From an uncultured Prevotella sp. (GTDB lineage: Bacteria > Bacteroidota > Bacteroidia > Bacteroidales > Bacteroidaceae): DNA of 64,000 nucleotides. The position numbers were made by a program, and so were the translations under genes. The notes beneath the pieces were generated by a model, which saw only the letters and a program-made list of their open reading frames with translations, searched no databases and was not told where the DNA came from. Below, in pieces: positions 19,154-29,844 of the stretch; position 1 is the stretch's first letter, and every line of letters starts with the position of its first letter. Location of the stretch: NCBI GenBank assembly GCA_905236875.1, contig CAJOQT010000086.1:1-64000 (forward strand). The letters are read 5' to 3'.

Positions 19154-20368
19154 ATGAATAAAGAAACTAAATATAATTTTACTATTTTTGTCCTATTTTT
19201 GGTGATAATCTGGGCACCAGCACAGGCTTTTGTTGCTTTTGACGGAGCGTACCGAATTCCTTTCATTCTTTCTATAGTTGCAGTGCTTATGAATGGTTCT
19301 GAGATTAAGGCTCTTTGTTTTCGAAAGCCAATAGCTTTTTATCTATTATTAGCCCCCTATATGTTTATTAGTGGTTTAATACATGGTAGTCAATCAATAT
19401 ACTCAACAGGCGGAATGGGAATTTATTTAATGGCTTTTTCGATTTTCCAGCCATTATTAGTGATGCTATTAGTCATATGCTTATCAAGTTATAGATTTGA
19501 TAAAACGTTGAAATATATTACAATAGCTATATTAGCTTATTGTATTTTAGGTTTCGCATCAGGAAAAATGACCGATTATGGAGATGACGGAGAACGATTT
19601 GAGTGCTTGATTAATAGCAATGAAGTTGCCCTAATGATAGCTATTGGATTCTTTTGCGTATTATTGTTGTATGTTCGTAAGCAAATAACACTTAGTTGTT
19701 CTTTATTTATTGCAGTTCTGCTTGTCATTGCTGTTATTTCAACCGCTTCCCGTATGGGTTTCGTTATGATTGGTATTGTATCCGTCCTTTCAATTATTAT
19801 GTTAGGAAAACAGCGTAGGTTCAGGTCATTGTATGTGAGTTTGTTACTTCTATTGAGTTTTTTCTTCTTTCTATATTTTGTTATGGAGAACACCTTTGTT
19901 GGAGAGCGTTTAATGACAACTACAAGGCAAGCTGAATTTATGGAAATGGCAACAGGAACCTTTTGGGATAAATTTGGTGATCGCGGTCTTCAATACTATT
20001 ATGGGTGGCCCTTTATTATTGAACATCCTTTGTTCGGAATAGGTTTCCATCAATGGATAAACGTTGGTCCTTTAGGATTGGTTTGCCATTCTGAGTATTT
20101 AGTACAGTCTCTTGAAAATGGTTTGGTAGGTTCTGTCCTTTATGTTTCTTTTTTTGTTGGTCTAATTCGACGCATTCTGCTTAAACTAAATGTTTCAGAT
20201 ATGCAGGAATCCCGAACTAATAAAGTCTTTTTATGTATATTTTTGTCAGTTGTTTTTGCTAATAGTGTGTTATGGACATACACAAGTACAGGTGTATTTG
20301 CAATATATGGGATGCTTTATGTCCAGACGGCAAATCATTACAGCTCAAAGATTACTAAATTTTACTAA
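19154..20368 (+). CDS. O-antigen/capsule polymerase-like membrane protein (Wzy-like)
   Basis: Polytopic; FIIEHPLFGIGFHQWINVGPLGLVCHSEYLVQSLENGLVGSVLYV typical of O-antigen ligase/polymerase. Confidence 0.8.
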   Translation: MNKETKYNFTIFVLFLVIIWAPAQAFVAFDGAYRIPFILSIVAVLMNGSEIKALCFRKPIAFYLLLAPYMFISGLIHGSQSIYSTGGMGIYLMAFSIFQPLLVMLLVICLSSYRFDKTLKYITIAILAYCILGFASGKMTDYGDDGERFECLINSNEVALMIAIGFFCVLLLYVRKQITLSCSLFIAVLLVIAVISTASRMGFVMIGIVSVLSIIMLGKQRRFRSLYVSLLLLLSFFFFLYFVMENTFVGERLMTTTRQAEFMEMATGTFWDKFGDRGLQYYYGWPFIIEHPLFGIGFHQWINVGPLGLVCHSEYLVQSLENGLVGSVLYVSFFVGLIRRILLKLNVSDMQESRTNKVFLCIFLSVVFANSVLWTYTSTGVFAIYGMLYVQTANHYSSKITKFY

Positions 20369-20382
20369 TACAATCAAATATT

Positions 20383-21501
20383 ATGCACAAATCTTTTATA
20401 AAAACGCATTGTGTGCACTTCGTGTTGGGAGATTGTGTCTATCCACACAGGATTGGAGGTATGGAGGTGTTCAACTACTATCTTATCCGTGAATTGTCAA
20501 ACAATCACGATGTGGAACTCTATTACTCTAGTTCACACGCACTCCCTTTTAAGCACGCATATTACTATAAGATGTTTTCTCTTCGTCCAACGAAAGTGTT
20601 TACTCCATTGCAGGTATTCTTTTTTCACCTCCTGCACCACTCAGTAAAGAATGTGGTGTTTTCTTATTCTGCAGCGCATTGGTTGGTATGGCGTCAGTAT
20701 GCGTGGATAATAAAGCTCTTTCATTTGAACGCCATTGTTGTTATCCATTATGGTTGGCATCCTGATGGGAGTGAGAACCCGAAACATATCAGGAAGTTTT
20801 TTAAAATTGCGAATAATGTGGTTGCAGTGTCGGAAGACATCAAACGTAATTATGATGATGTATATGATATAAACTGCCAAGTAATACCTCCTTTAGTGCC
20901 TTTTGGACATTCGCATTTATCACAAGTTGAAGCTCGTAAGAAATACAATATTCCTCAAGATGCATTTGTAATCGCAATGGTAGGCTCGTTGAAGCCGATG
21001 AAGAACCCCCAAACTCTTCTTGAGAGTATAGCTGGTCTTACGGAAGATGAACGTAGAAAAATAAAGCCTCATGTTGTCTATGCTGGTGACGGTGTATTAT
21101 GTACAGAACTAAAAAATTATTCCACAGAACATGGTCTAACTGAGTTTGTGACTTTTCTAGGAAATGTTCCTAAAGAACAAGTCTGTGAAGTGATGGCTAT
21201 GATTGATTGTTATGTGATAGCTTCTGATTTTGAGGGTACTTCGGTTTCCGTTTTGGAAGCTATGTATAACTGCAAGCCCATTATCTATGCCAATTCTCCT
21301 GGTCTTAGAGATATGCTGGAAGATGGTGTCACGGGAAAAGCATTTACCTGTAAGGATTCAGAGGTTTTAAAGAATGTTTTGCTTGATTTTTTTTATCAGC
21401 CAGAAAAGACACAACAAATCGCCAAAGCAGCATACGAGTTATATATACAACGTTACAATTATTCACAGGTGGTTACCGCCTATCATAACATGTTAGTGTG
21501 A
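20383..21501 (+). CDS. Glycosyltransferase family 4
   Basis: DFEGTSVSVLEAMYNCKPIIYANSPGLRDMLEDGVTG. Confidence 0.9.
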   Translation: MHKSFIKTHCVHFVLGDCVYPHRIGGMEVFNYYLIRELSNNHDVELYYSSSHALPFKHAYYYKMFSLRPTKVFTPLQVFFFHLLHHSVKNVVFSYSAAHWLVWRQYAWIIKLFHLNAIVVIHYGWHPDGSENPKHIRKFFKIANNVVAVSEDIKRNYDDVYDINCQVIPPLVPFGHSHLSQVEARKKYNIPQDAFVIAMVGSLKPMKNPQTLLESIAGLTEDERRKIKPHVVYAGDGVLCTELKNYSTEHGLTEFVTFLGNVPKEQVCEVMAMIDCYVIASDFEGTSVSVLEAMYNCKPIIYANSPGLRDMLEDGVTGKAFTCKDSEVLKNVLLDFFYQPEKTQQIAKAAYELYIQRYNYSQVVTAYHNMLV

Positions 21502-22619
21502 TTATGAGAATCATACAATTAATATATTCACTTTCTTCTGGCGGTGCCGAGCGTTTTGTTGTTAGTTTATCCAATTGTCTATCCGAAATGGGACATGACG
21601 TTGAGATATGTATGTTGTTGGATGATACAGTAGAAGGAAGGCTATTTAATATAGTGTTTTTGAGACCAGGAGTCCAAATCCATAGTATGAAATTTACTAC
21701 TGGTTTTTCCTTGTCAAAGAAAAGGAAAGTTGAGGCATATATACAATCAAAACATCCAGATGTAGTGCATTGTCATATGAATGTGATACCGTATATCTAT
21801 GGTTTAGCATATCGAGACAAAAGCATACGTTTTATTCACACGCTTCATAATGTTGCAGAAAATACGGTTAGATCAAAATATCAATATTGGCTGAATAAGT
21901 TTTTTTATAGAAAGCAAATAATTCAACCTGTTACAATTTCGAAGAAATGTCAAGAATCGTATGTTAGTTTCTATCATTTAGATAATGCTCCTTACATTGA
22001 CAATGGTTGTGCGGCTGTGGAACCCTCTTCAAATTATGAAAAAGTTTGTTCCGAAATAGAGGACTTGAAACAAGGGAAAAACATTCCCGTCTTCATCCAT
22101 GTGGCTCGATTTAATATGCAGAAAAACCAAGGACTCCTGATAGATGCGTTCAATGCTTTGTCAGAAGAGGGTCGAAAATTTGTGTTATTAGTGATGGGTA
22201 ATGGATTCCAAACAGAAGAAGCGATGATGTTAAGAAATCGGGCGTGCCAGAGTATTTATTTCTTGGGCGAGAAAAACAATGTCAGCGATTATCTTCTAAA
22301 TGCTGATGCTTTCTGTCTGACATCTATTTTTGAGGGACTGCCTATTAGTTTGCTCGAAGCTTTGTCTGCGGGTGTAACCCCAATTTGTACACCCGTTGGC
22401 GGTATCCCTGATGTGATAGAAGATGGGAAGACAGGCTATTTGTCAGAAGACATAAACTTATCATCCTATCTTTCAGCCATACATCGGTTTTTGGATTGTC
22501 GGTTGGATTCAGATGTGTTGAAACGATATTTTGAGAACAATTTCTCCATGCTGTCTTGTGCTGAAAAGTATTTGAAAATTTATTATAGTGTGGTAAACCC
22601 AAGTTTAGTAAGAGTATGA
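21498..22619 (+). CDS. Glycosyltransferase family 4
   Basis: SSGGAERFVVSLS...SIFEGLPISLLEALSAGVTPICTPVGGIPDVIEDGKTGYL. Confidence 0.93.
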   Translation: MIMRIIQLIYSLSSGGAERFVVSLSNCLSEMGHDVEICMLLDDTVEGRLFNIVFLRPGVQIHSMKFTTGFSLSKKRKVEAYIQSKHPDVVHCHMNVIPYIYGLAYRDKSIRFIHTLHNVAENTVRSKYQYWLNKFFYRKQIIQPVTISKKCQESYVSFYHLDNAPYIDNGCAAVEPSSNYEKVCSEIEDLKQGKNIPVFIHVARFNMQKNQGLLIDAFNALSEEGRKFVLLVMGNGFQTEEAMMLRNRACQSIYFLGEKNNVSDYLLNADAFCLTSIFEGLPISLLEALSAGVTPICTPVGGIPDVIEDGKTGYLSEDINLSSYLSAIHRFLDCRLDSDVLKRYFENNFSMLSCAEKYLKIYYSVVNPSLVRV

Positions 22620-23233
22620 AATTCGAATCGTATTGTTTGGAGAAGCTTAATGGGAAGTATGAGGTTCAAATACCAATTCCCCAAAGTTATAGGGATTGTA
22701 TAAATCTGATACAATCTGATTATTTTCGAGTGTATGCATACAAGGCATCATTGGTCAGAATATGGCTTATGTCTTTTATAAACCATCGGATTAAGTACCT
22801 GTTGTGGATGCGCATGAGTGCTTATCGAGGTTGGTTGTACCCGATGTGTAAATTGCGTCATGAACATTATAAAAAAAAGTACGGACTGGATATTCCATCT
22901 TCAACAAAAATTGGCTGGGGCTTTTATATAGGTCATGGCATTGCAACCGTGGTGAATAGTACAGCTGTTATTGGTAATAATGTCAATATTAGCCAGTGTA
23001 GTACCATCGGGAGCAACTGTGGTCATGCTGCTTGGATTGGGGATAATGTTTATATCGGACCTAATACTTGTATCGTTGAGGATGTGCAGATAGGTAGCAA
23101 TACAATCATAGGGGCGGGTTCGGTTGTCACAAAGTCCATTGAGGGTGATAGCACAGCGGTCGGATCACCTTGTAAAGTGGTGGGTAAAAACCTGCATCCA
23201 GAATTTATTCATAATCGATGGCCAATACAATAA
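22616..23233 (+). CDS. Serine acetyltransferase-like hexapeptide-repeat transferase
   Basis: IGWGFYIGHGIATVVNSTAVIGNNVNISQCSTIGSN...VGSPCKVVGKN. Confidence 0.9.
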   Translation: MKFESYCLEKLNGKYEVQIPIPQSYRDCINLIQSDYFRVYAYKASLVRIWLMSFINHRIKYLLWMRMSAYRGWLYPMCKLRHEHYKKKYGLDIPSSTKIGWGFYIGHGIATVVNSTAVIGNNVNISQCSTIGSNCGHAAWIGDNVYIGPNTCIVEDVQIGSNTIIGAGSVVTKSIEGDSTAVGSPCKVVGKNLHPEFIHNRWPIQ

Positions 23234-23280
23234 TAGCAATAAATGGTCAAAATAGTTGAATAATAATCAGTAACTCATAC

Positions 23281-24345
23281 ATGCTCTCCAAAGAAATAAG
23301 CGAAAAGATTCTTACTATTGGTTGCGAATTTTACCCTCCCAAAGGAGGAGTGGCCCAGGTAATGTACACCTATTCAAAAGAAGTGTATCCGTTTTTTCAT
23401 TGTATTACCAATTCTGGGAATGGGGGGCTTATTAAGAAGTTGTGGCAGTTGGCCAGAGGTTTTATGAAGACAGCCTGTGCATTGTTGTTCAATCGAAATG
23501 TTGAGATTGTTCATATTCATACTGCATCATACAATAGTTTCAAACGATCTACGTACTTCGTTAACCTTGCAAAGAGATTTCACAAAAAGGTTATTCTTCA
23601 TATTCACGGTGGAGGGTTTCGAGAGTATTTCATAACCAATCCATCTTGGATAAAGAATGAACTACTCAAAGCGGATTATATAGTCGCTCTTACTGATATA
23701 TGGAAGGAGTATTTTCAAGATGAGCTTCATTTGCCCCATGTAGCAACTGTTAATAACATCATCTCTGCCCCTCAGATAAGGAATGTGAAACATGATAGCA
23801 GATTACATCTGTTGTTTTTAGGATTTATCATTGACCAAAAAGGTATCTTTGATTTAGTAGAGGTTATCAAAGAACATAAAAACGATTGGGAAGGCAAGTT
23901 GAAATTGCACGTTGGAGGAAGTCATGAAGTCGATAGGCTCAATACTTATATCAAGGATAACGGATTAGAGAATCTGATTCAATATGAAGGATGGGTGAGC
24001 GGTGATAAAAAGATAGATTTACTCAACTTGATGGATGCATATATTTTGCCATCCTATACAGAAGGCTTGCCTATTTCTATATTAGAAGCTTTATCATACG
24101 GGAAGCCTGTGATTACAACACATGTAGGAGGTATTCCCGAGGTGGTGAATGAGAAGAACGGCTATCTGTTTACTCCTGGTGATCGCAAAGCGATGTATGA
24201 AATTATCAATAGCATCATTGATAATCCAGCAATACTAAGAGAAAAAGCTAAAGACGCTTTAGAGTCAGTTGAGAGTAATTTCCCTACGAAAATTGCTGAT
24301 GTGCTAGAAAGTGTGTACAAAGAGATATTGAGTAGAAACGCGTAA
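23281..24345 (+). CDS. Glycosyltransferase family 4
   Basis: EFYPPKGGVAQVMYTYSKEV...SYTEGLPISILEALSYGKPVITTHVGGIPEVV. Confidence 0.93.
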   Translation: MLSKEISEKILTIGCEFYPPKGGVAQVMYTYSKEVYPFFHCITNSGNGGLIKKLWQLARGFMKTACALLFNRNVEIVHIHTASYNSFKRSTYFVNLAKRFHKKVILHIHGGGFREYFITNPSWIKNELLKADYIVALTDIWKEYFQDELHLPHVATVNNIISAPQIRNVKHDSRLHLLFLGFIIDQKGIFDLVEVIKEHKNDWEGKLKLHVGGSHEVDRLNTYIKDNGLENLIQYEGWVSGDKKIDLLNLMDAYILPSYTEGLPISILEALSYGKPVITTHVGGIPEVVNEKNGYLFTPGDRKAMYEIINSIIDNPAILREKAKDALESVESNFPTKIADVLESVYKEILSRNA

Positions 24346-25665
24346 ATGAATAGCTTAAAGATTAAGATAAAGATTGGTTCGGTACTGAACCGAATTCCAT
24401 ATACGATAGTTCCTTTCATTGGAGGCGTTTACAATAAAGCCTATCAGGATATCCTGCGATTTGAGAAACTTCCAATTGCTGAAAAAAAAGTGTGTGTTTA
24501 TGAAAGGGTCTTTGCAATGGTAAAATATGCCTTCGAGAAAATACCTTTTTATCAGGACTATTATAGGGAACGAGGGTTTCAATTATCCGATTTGAAATCC
24601 TTTGATGATATTGAGAAGATTCCCATCATCAACAAATCGATGCTATTGGCCGTTCCCATTGAGCAGCGAAGCGCTATGCTGAAGGGAATGTTCATGGCCA
24701 ACACTGGTGGCTCGTCTGGTCATCCCTTGTCGTTTTACAAGACGAAAGACTTGAAGGTGAAGGAAATGGCCTATTTTCACTATATGTGGAGCACTTTGGG
24801 ATATAGGAAATCAGATGTGCGCCTGCATTTTGTGGGGAGAAGCCACTTGAATGGCAAATTGAGTTATAATATTATTGAAAACTCCATCCATGCTGATGTC
24901 TATACTCCCTTCGGTAAGATCTTGTCACAGCTGGCTGAATTGGGCTGTAAAATCAAATTCCTTCACGCTTATCCAAGTGTGTTGTATGAGTTTGCACTAT
25001 ATTGCGATAGTCATGCCGATGAATATAAGGCTTCGGGGTTGAATAAGACATTGAAAGGTGCTTTTCTGAAATCTGAGTATCCGCATCCAATGTTCAGGGA
25101 GAAGATAGAAAAGGTGTTTGGTATAAAGACTTTTTCTCATTATGGACATACTGAGGTATGCGCACTGGCGGGTGAGTTGCATGACGCTTTAAAATATGAC
25201 GTATTACAATCATACGGATATGTGGCACCACGGAAGGTAGATGGCGAGCAACATTTAGTTACCACTACTTATGACAATTTTGCTTCTCCTCTGATTCAAT
25301 ATGATACGGAAGATAGTGTATCTGAATGTACTTTTGATGATGGCTTGCTAGCTGCATTCCAAATGTCAGGGGGAAGAAGCGGTGAGTATATCGTTGACAA
25401 AGCGGGAAAGAAGTTGTCTTTGACCGGTGTGATTTTTGGAAACCACCACAAACTGTTTGACTATTGTAGTCAAATGCAGATTGCCCAGTCAGAGCAGGGG
25501 AAAGCCATTGTATATTATGTTCCCAAACAGGAACTATCCGAAGGTTTTGAACCCGGAGATTATTTCGAAACAAATAATATTGAAATAGACTTTAAATTCA
25601 GAAAAATAGACGAACCTATCAAAACCAAGATAGGCAAGGTTTTACTCAAAGTAGAAGAACAATAA
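24346..25665 (+). CDS. CapK / phenylacetate-CoA ligase-like adenylate-forming protein
   Basis: ANTGGSSGHPLSFYKTKD...FSHYGHTEVCALAGEL. Confidence 0.88.
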   Translation: MNSLKIKIKIGSVLNRIPYTIVPFIGGVYNKAYQDILRFEKLPIAEKKVCVYERVFAMVKYAFEKIPFYQDYYRERGFQLSDLKSFDDIEKIPIINKSMLLAVPIEQRSAMLKGMFMANTGGSSGHPLSFYKTKDLKVKEMAYFHYMWSTLGYRKSDVRLHFVGRSHLNGKLSYNIIENSIHADVYTPFGKILSQLAELGCKIKFLHAYPSVLYEFALYCDSHADEYKASGLNKTLKGAFLKSEYPHPMFREKIEKVFGIKTFSHYGHTEVCALAGELHDALKYDVLQSYGYVAPRKVDGEQHLVTTTYDNFASPLIQYDTEDSVSECTFDDGLLAAFQMSGGRSGEYIVDKAGKKLSLTGVIFGNHHKLFDYCSQMQIAQSEQGKAIVYYVPKQELSEGFEPGDYFETNNIEIDFKFRKIDEPIKTKIGKVLLKVEEQ

Positions 25666-25678
25666 TAGTTATTTATAC

Positions 25679-27808
25679 ATGGAAGAATTAACTCAGAAGC
25701 TCTCCAATGGAGAGATGACAGTTCAGGAGCTGCCCATGCCGCAATTGAGTGAAGGTATGGTGCTCGTGAAAAACCATTACTCACTGATAAGTGCCGGCAC
25801 GGAAGGATCAACTGTAAAAGCGGCACGCCAGAACTATCTGCAAAAGGCAAAAGCCCGTCCCCAGCAGGTGGCTCAAGTGATGCAGGTGCTGAAGACACAG
25901 GGTATCGTACAGACCTACCGCACAGTGATGAAAAAGCTGGAAGCCTATTCGCCGCTGGGCTATAGTTGCGCTGGTGAGGTAATAGAGGTGGCAGATGATG
26001 TGACGGACTTCAAAGTGGGTGACCGCGTAGCTTGTGGTGGTTTGACTGCCAACCATGCCGAGGTGGTAAGTGTGCCCGTTAATCTCTGTGTGAAACTACG
26101 CGAGGATACTGACATGGCATTGGCTTGCTATAATACCCTTGGTGCCATTGCACTTCAAGGTGTCCGTCAGGCAGATATGCGTTTGGGAGAAACTTGTGCT
26201 GTGATAGGTCTGGGACTGATTGGTCAGATCGTTTGCAATCTCTTGAAGGCTTCAGGTGTAAGAGTGGTAGGTATTGATGTCAGTCCAGCTCCAGTGGCAA
26301 CGGCTGCCAAGCATTGTGCAGATTTGGCTATGGTGCGTAATACAGCTGGTATTGAAGACAAAATCAGTGACTTTACGGGAGGCATCGGCGTGGATGCCGT
26401 GATTATCGCTGCGGCCACTCCGAGCCTTGACCCTGTAAACTTCGCAGGTGCCATTGTACGCAAGAAAGGTACAGTTGTCGTATTAGGAGCAGTTCCTACC
26501 GGATTTGACCGCGAGCCATATTACTATAAGAAGGAATTGCAGTTGAAGATGTCTTGCTCATACGGGCCTGGCCGCTATGACCTGAACTATGAAGAGAAGG
26601 GCATAGACTATCCTGCTGCTTACGTGCGGTGGACGGAGAAGAGGAATATGGAGGCATTTCAGGAACTGATTGCTACGAAGCGTATGGATATCTCGTATCT
26701 AACTACCCACACCTTCCCGTTAGAAGATGCACCTAAGGCATACGATATGGTGGCAAACAAGACGGAACCATATCTGGGCATTGTGTTGAAGTATGATACG
26801 AACAAGACTTACAAGTATAATAGCATCAAGATTGCTGACGCTACCAATGTCACCAGCAATGTAGGTGTTGCGTTTAATGGAGCAGGAAGTTATGCACAGG
26901 GGCAGTTGCTTCCGAATCTCCCGAGCGATATTCGTAGGGTGAGCGTGATGACCAATAGTGGTGCTACCTCAAAGCGCGTGGCAGAGCGTTTCCACTTTGA
27001 GCAATGTACGCCCAATGAGGAAGACATCATGAACAATTCCGACATTAATACGCTGTTTATCGCTACCCGTCATGATAGTCATGCTAAATACGTTATTGAC
27101 GGATTGAAGAATGGGAAGAACGTGTATGTGGAGAAACCGTTGTGCCTGAATGTGGAAGAACTGGTAGAGATACAAAAGCTATGCGAAGAGAAGCAGAAGA
27201 GCGTGATGATTGGTTTTAATCGTCGCTTTTCGCCTCATGCTCAGACTATCAAGAAGAAGTTCGGCAGTGGCAAAATGTCGATGATTTATCGCTGCAATGC
27301 GGGCAGCATTCCTGCTGACACCTGGATTCAGGACATGAAGATAGGTGGTGGCCGTATCATTGGTGAGGCTTGTCACTTCATTGATTTCATGACATATATT
27401 TGTGGTAGCAAACCCGTGAAGGTGATGGCCTCGGTGATGCCTGATAACCAGAACTTGAATGATACGATGAACATTATTGTGGAGTTTGAAAATGGCTCTA
27501 CGGGGGTTGTGGCCTACTATGCCAATGGCTCTAAAGCAATGCATAAGGAGTACTTCGAGGTGTTCTCTGCTGGTGCTTCCGCTACCATAGATGATTTCAA
27601 CGAAACGAAGATATATACCAAAGGTAAGCCTGCCAAGTTCACTACCAGAACACAGAATAAGGGGCAGAAGGAAATGATAGATACCTTTTTCGCCAATATC
27701 AAAGATGGAAAAACACCGATTCCGATGGAAGAGATATTTGCTGTGACTTTGGCAAGTTTCGCTGCTTTAAAGTCAGTGCAAGAGGGTGGTGCACCAGTGT
27801 TTTTTTAA
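25679..27808 (+). CDS. Bi-domain oxidoreductase (zinc-type dehydrogenase + Gfo/Idh/MocA)
   Basis: N-term SLISAGTEGSTVKAAR...CAVIGLGLIGQIVCNLLKASG; C-term VEKPLCLNVEELVEIQKLCEEKQKSVMIGFNRRFSPHA. Confidence 0.92.
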   Translation: MEELTQKLSNGEMTVQELPMPQLSEGMVLVKNHYSLISAGTEGSTVKAARQNYLQKAKARPQQVAQVMQVLKTQGIVQTYRTVMKKLEAYSPLGYSCAGEVIEVADDVTDFKVGDRVACGGLTANHAEVVSVPVNLCVKLREDTDMALACYNTLGAIALQGVRQADMRLGETCAVIGLGLIGQIVCNLLKASGVRVVGIDVSPAPVATAAKHCADLAMVRNTAGIEDKISDFTGGIGVDAVIIAAATPSLDPVNFAGAIVRKKGTVVVLGAVPTGFDREPYYYKKELQLKMSCSYGPGRYDLNYEEKGIDYPAAYVRWTEKRNMEAFQELIATKRMDISYLTTHTFPLEDAPKAYDMVANKTEPYLGIVLKYDTNKTYKYNSIKIADATNVTSNVGVAFNGAGSYAQGQLLPNLPSDIRRVSVMTNSGATSKRVAERFHFEQCTPNEEDIMNNSDINTLFIATRHDSHAKYVIDGLKNGKNVYVEKPLCLNVEELVEIQKLCEEKQKSVMIGFNRRFSPHAQTIKKKFGSGKMSMIYRCNAGSIPADTWIQDMKIGGGRIIGEACHFIDFMTYICGSKPVKVMASVMPDNQNLNDTMNIIVEFENGSTGVVAYYANGSKAMHKEYFEVFSAGASATIDDFNETKIYTKGKPAKFTTRTQNKGQKEMIDTFFANIKDGKTPIPMEEIFAVTLASFAALKSVQEGGAPVFF

Positions 27809-27883
27809 TGTTACAGAGCACAGAAGACATAGATGAGATTCTGGGTTAGATCGGACACGAATTAATGTTTTTTTCTGGAGATA

Positions 27884-29089
27884 GTGGAGAATCAACAAGT
27901 AATAGAATCATTTGTCAAACTGAAGCGCTATTGCGAAGCGGAGCACTACAAGGGGTGGGATCCGTATGACGGGCTGAACTCGAAGGTGTTCCAAACGCTG
28001 CCGTTCTTCAAGAACAGCGCATTGTGCAGGCTGGTGGTGATACAGGGTTTCAAACGTAGCCCCATCAACCTAAGGCGCATGGCTAAGGTGCCGAAGGAGC
28101 ATAATGCGAAGGGAATCGGGCTATTTCTGCAAGGTTATTGCAATTTGCTGAAAGCAGTTCGGAAAGACTCGTCGCTGGCTGTACACCTTGGTACAGAAGA
28201 AGAGTTGATGACGAAAATATGCGAAGTTGCGGAGCTGTTGATAGGTATGCAATCGAAAGGTGACTACCATGGTGCTTGCTGGGGTTATAATTTCGACTGG
28301 CAAGCACGAGGAGGTTTGTTCTTCCCTGCTAATACTCCTACGGTCGTGGCGACGAACTTCTGTGCCACGGCCCTGATGGAGGCGTATGAGTTGACTGGGG
28401 AGAAACGTTATCTGGACGTGGCTTTGACCTCGGCAGAGTTTGTGATGCAGGACTTGCATCGGTATGACGCGGGGAACGGGGGATTCCTGTTTTCGTACAG
28501 CAAATTGCAGGGGAACGACACTGTGTATAACGCTTCGCTATTAGGCAGTCGTTTGTTGTCCTTTTGCTACAAGTACACGGATAAACAGGAATATTTAGAG
28601 ACTGCTCGGGCAAGTGTGAAGGCTTGTGTGGACGGGCAGGCAGAGGATGGTTCGTGGGTATATGGCCTTTTGGATATACAAAGCTGGATTGATTCGTTCC
28701 ATACGGGCTACAATCTTGACGGATTGATAGCGTACGAGGAGCAGACGGGGGACAGGAAGTATCATGAGGCCATAGAGAAGGGCTTCCGCTTCTATGTGGA
28801 GCATTTCTTTGAAGCAGATGGAACTCCGAAATATTATCACAACCAAATGTATCCAATAGACATCCATTGCCCTGGACAACTGATGGTGACACTGGCTCGT
28901 CTGCACAAGTTTGAGGAGTATCATGTATTGGCAGAGAAGGTGATGGAATGGACTATACGAAACATGCAGGATAAGAATGGTTACTTTTACTACCAGTTGA
29001 AGAAGGGCGTAAGCTCGAAGATCAGCTATATGCGCTGGAGCAATGCCTTTATGTTTTGTGCAATGAGTTATTATTTATTGGAACAATGA
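27884..29089 (+). CDS. Polysaccharide-locus protein, predicted alpha/alpha-barrel (GTG start)
   Basis: 401-aa ORF; repeats such as YDAGNGGFLFSYSKL, EDGSWVYGLLDIQSWIDSFHTGYNLDGL; start codon GTG at 27884. Confidence 0.65.
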   Translation: MENQQVIESFVKLKRYCEAEHYKGWDPYDGLNSKVFQTLPFFKNSALCRLVVIQGFKRSPINLRRMAKVPKEHNAKGIGLFLQGYCNLLKAVRKDSSLAVHLGTEEELMTKICEVAELLIGMQSKGDYHGACWGYNFDWQARGGLFFPANTPTVVATNFCATALMEAYELTGEKRYLDVALTSAEFVMQDLHRYDAGNGGFLFSYSKLQGNDTVYNASLLGSRLLSFCYKYTDKQEYLETARASVKACVDGQAEDGSWVYGLLDIQSWIDSFHTGYNLDGLIAYEEQTGDRKYHEAIEKGFRFYVEHFFEADGTPKYYHNQMYPIDIHCPGQLMVTLARLHKFEEYHVLAEKVMEWTIRNMQDKNGYFYYQLKKGVSSKISYMRWSNAFMFCAMSYYLLEQ

Positions 29090-29799
29090 AAGACATACAA
29101 CGAGTAACGTTTAAGAACGGGGTGAAGTGCTATGCGTTCGGCTCGTTTGATGAGATTATTGACTTTGTGTCGGACAAGAAGGGAATACTCGTGGCGATTA
29201 ACGCGGAGAAGATTCTGCATGCAACCGACCAGACTCGAGGGATTATCAACCGCAACATCGGTTATAGCGACGGCATAGGTGCTGTAATGGCACTGAAGAA
29301 GCACGGCTGCAAGGATGCAGTGAAGATGCCAGGCTGCGAGTTGTGGCTGAAGATTGTGGAGAGGCTGGCTTCGCAAGGAAAAAGTTTTTATCTGATAGGT
29401 AGTAAACTGGAGGTGATTGACGAGACTGTGACCAAGCTTAAGGTAGATTATCCTGATGTAAACATCGTCGGATATAGAAATGGATACATCAAGACAGATG
29501 AAGAGAAGCAAGCCTTGATTACTGAAATTGTTGACAAAAAACCTGATGTGGTGTTTGTCGCGATGGGTTCTCCTAAGCAAGAGCTGCTGATGGAAGAAAT
29601 GTTGGAGCGACATGCGGCTATCTATCAGGGCTTGGGCGGTAGTTTCGATGTCTATACTGGACACGTGGAAAGAGCTCCGAAATGGTGGGTGGATCATAAC
29701 CTGGAGTTTGCGTATAGGCTGGTCAAACAGCCTTCTCGTATCAAACGACAGATACACCTGGTGAGGTTTCTGGCCCTCGTAAAGCTCGGAAGAGTTTAA
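29086..29799 (+). CDS. WecG/TagA/CpsF-family glycosyltransferase
   Basis: ILHATDQTRGIINRNIGYSDGIGAVMALKK...VFVAMGSPKQELLMEE...GLGGSFDVYTGHVERAPKWW. Confidence 0.93.
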   Translation: MKDIQRVTFKNGVKCYAFGSFDEIIDFVSDKKGILVAINAEKILHATDQTRGIINRNIGYSDGIGAVMALKKHGCKDAVKMPGCELWLKIVERLASQGKSFYLIGSKLEVIDETVTKLKVDYPDVNIVGYRNGYIKTDEEKQALITEIVDKKPDVVFVAMGSPKQELLMEEMLERHAAIYQGLGGSFDVYTGHVERAPKWWVDHNLEFAYRLVKQPSRIKRQIHLVRFLALVKLGRV

Positions 29800-29844
29800 T
29801 GGTTAAATGTTATTGAAGTATGACTTTCAGCCTGTAATCTACTT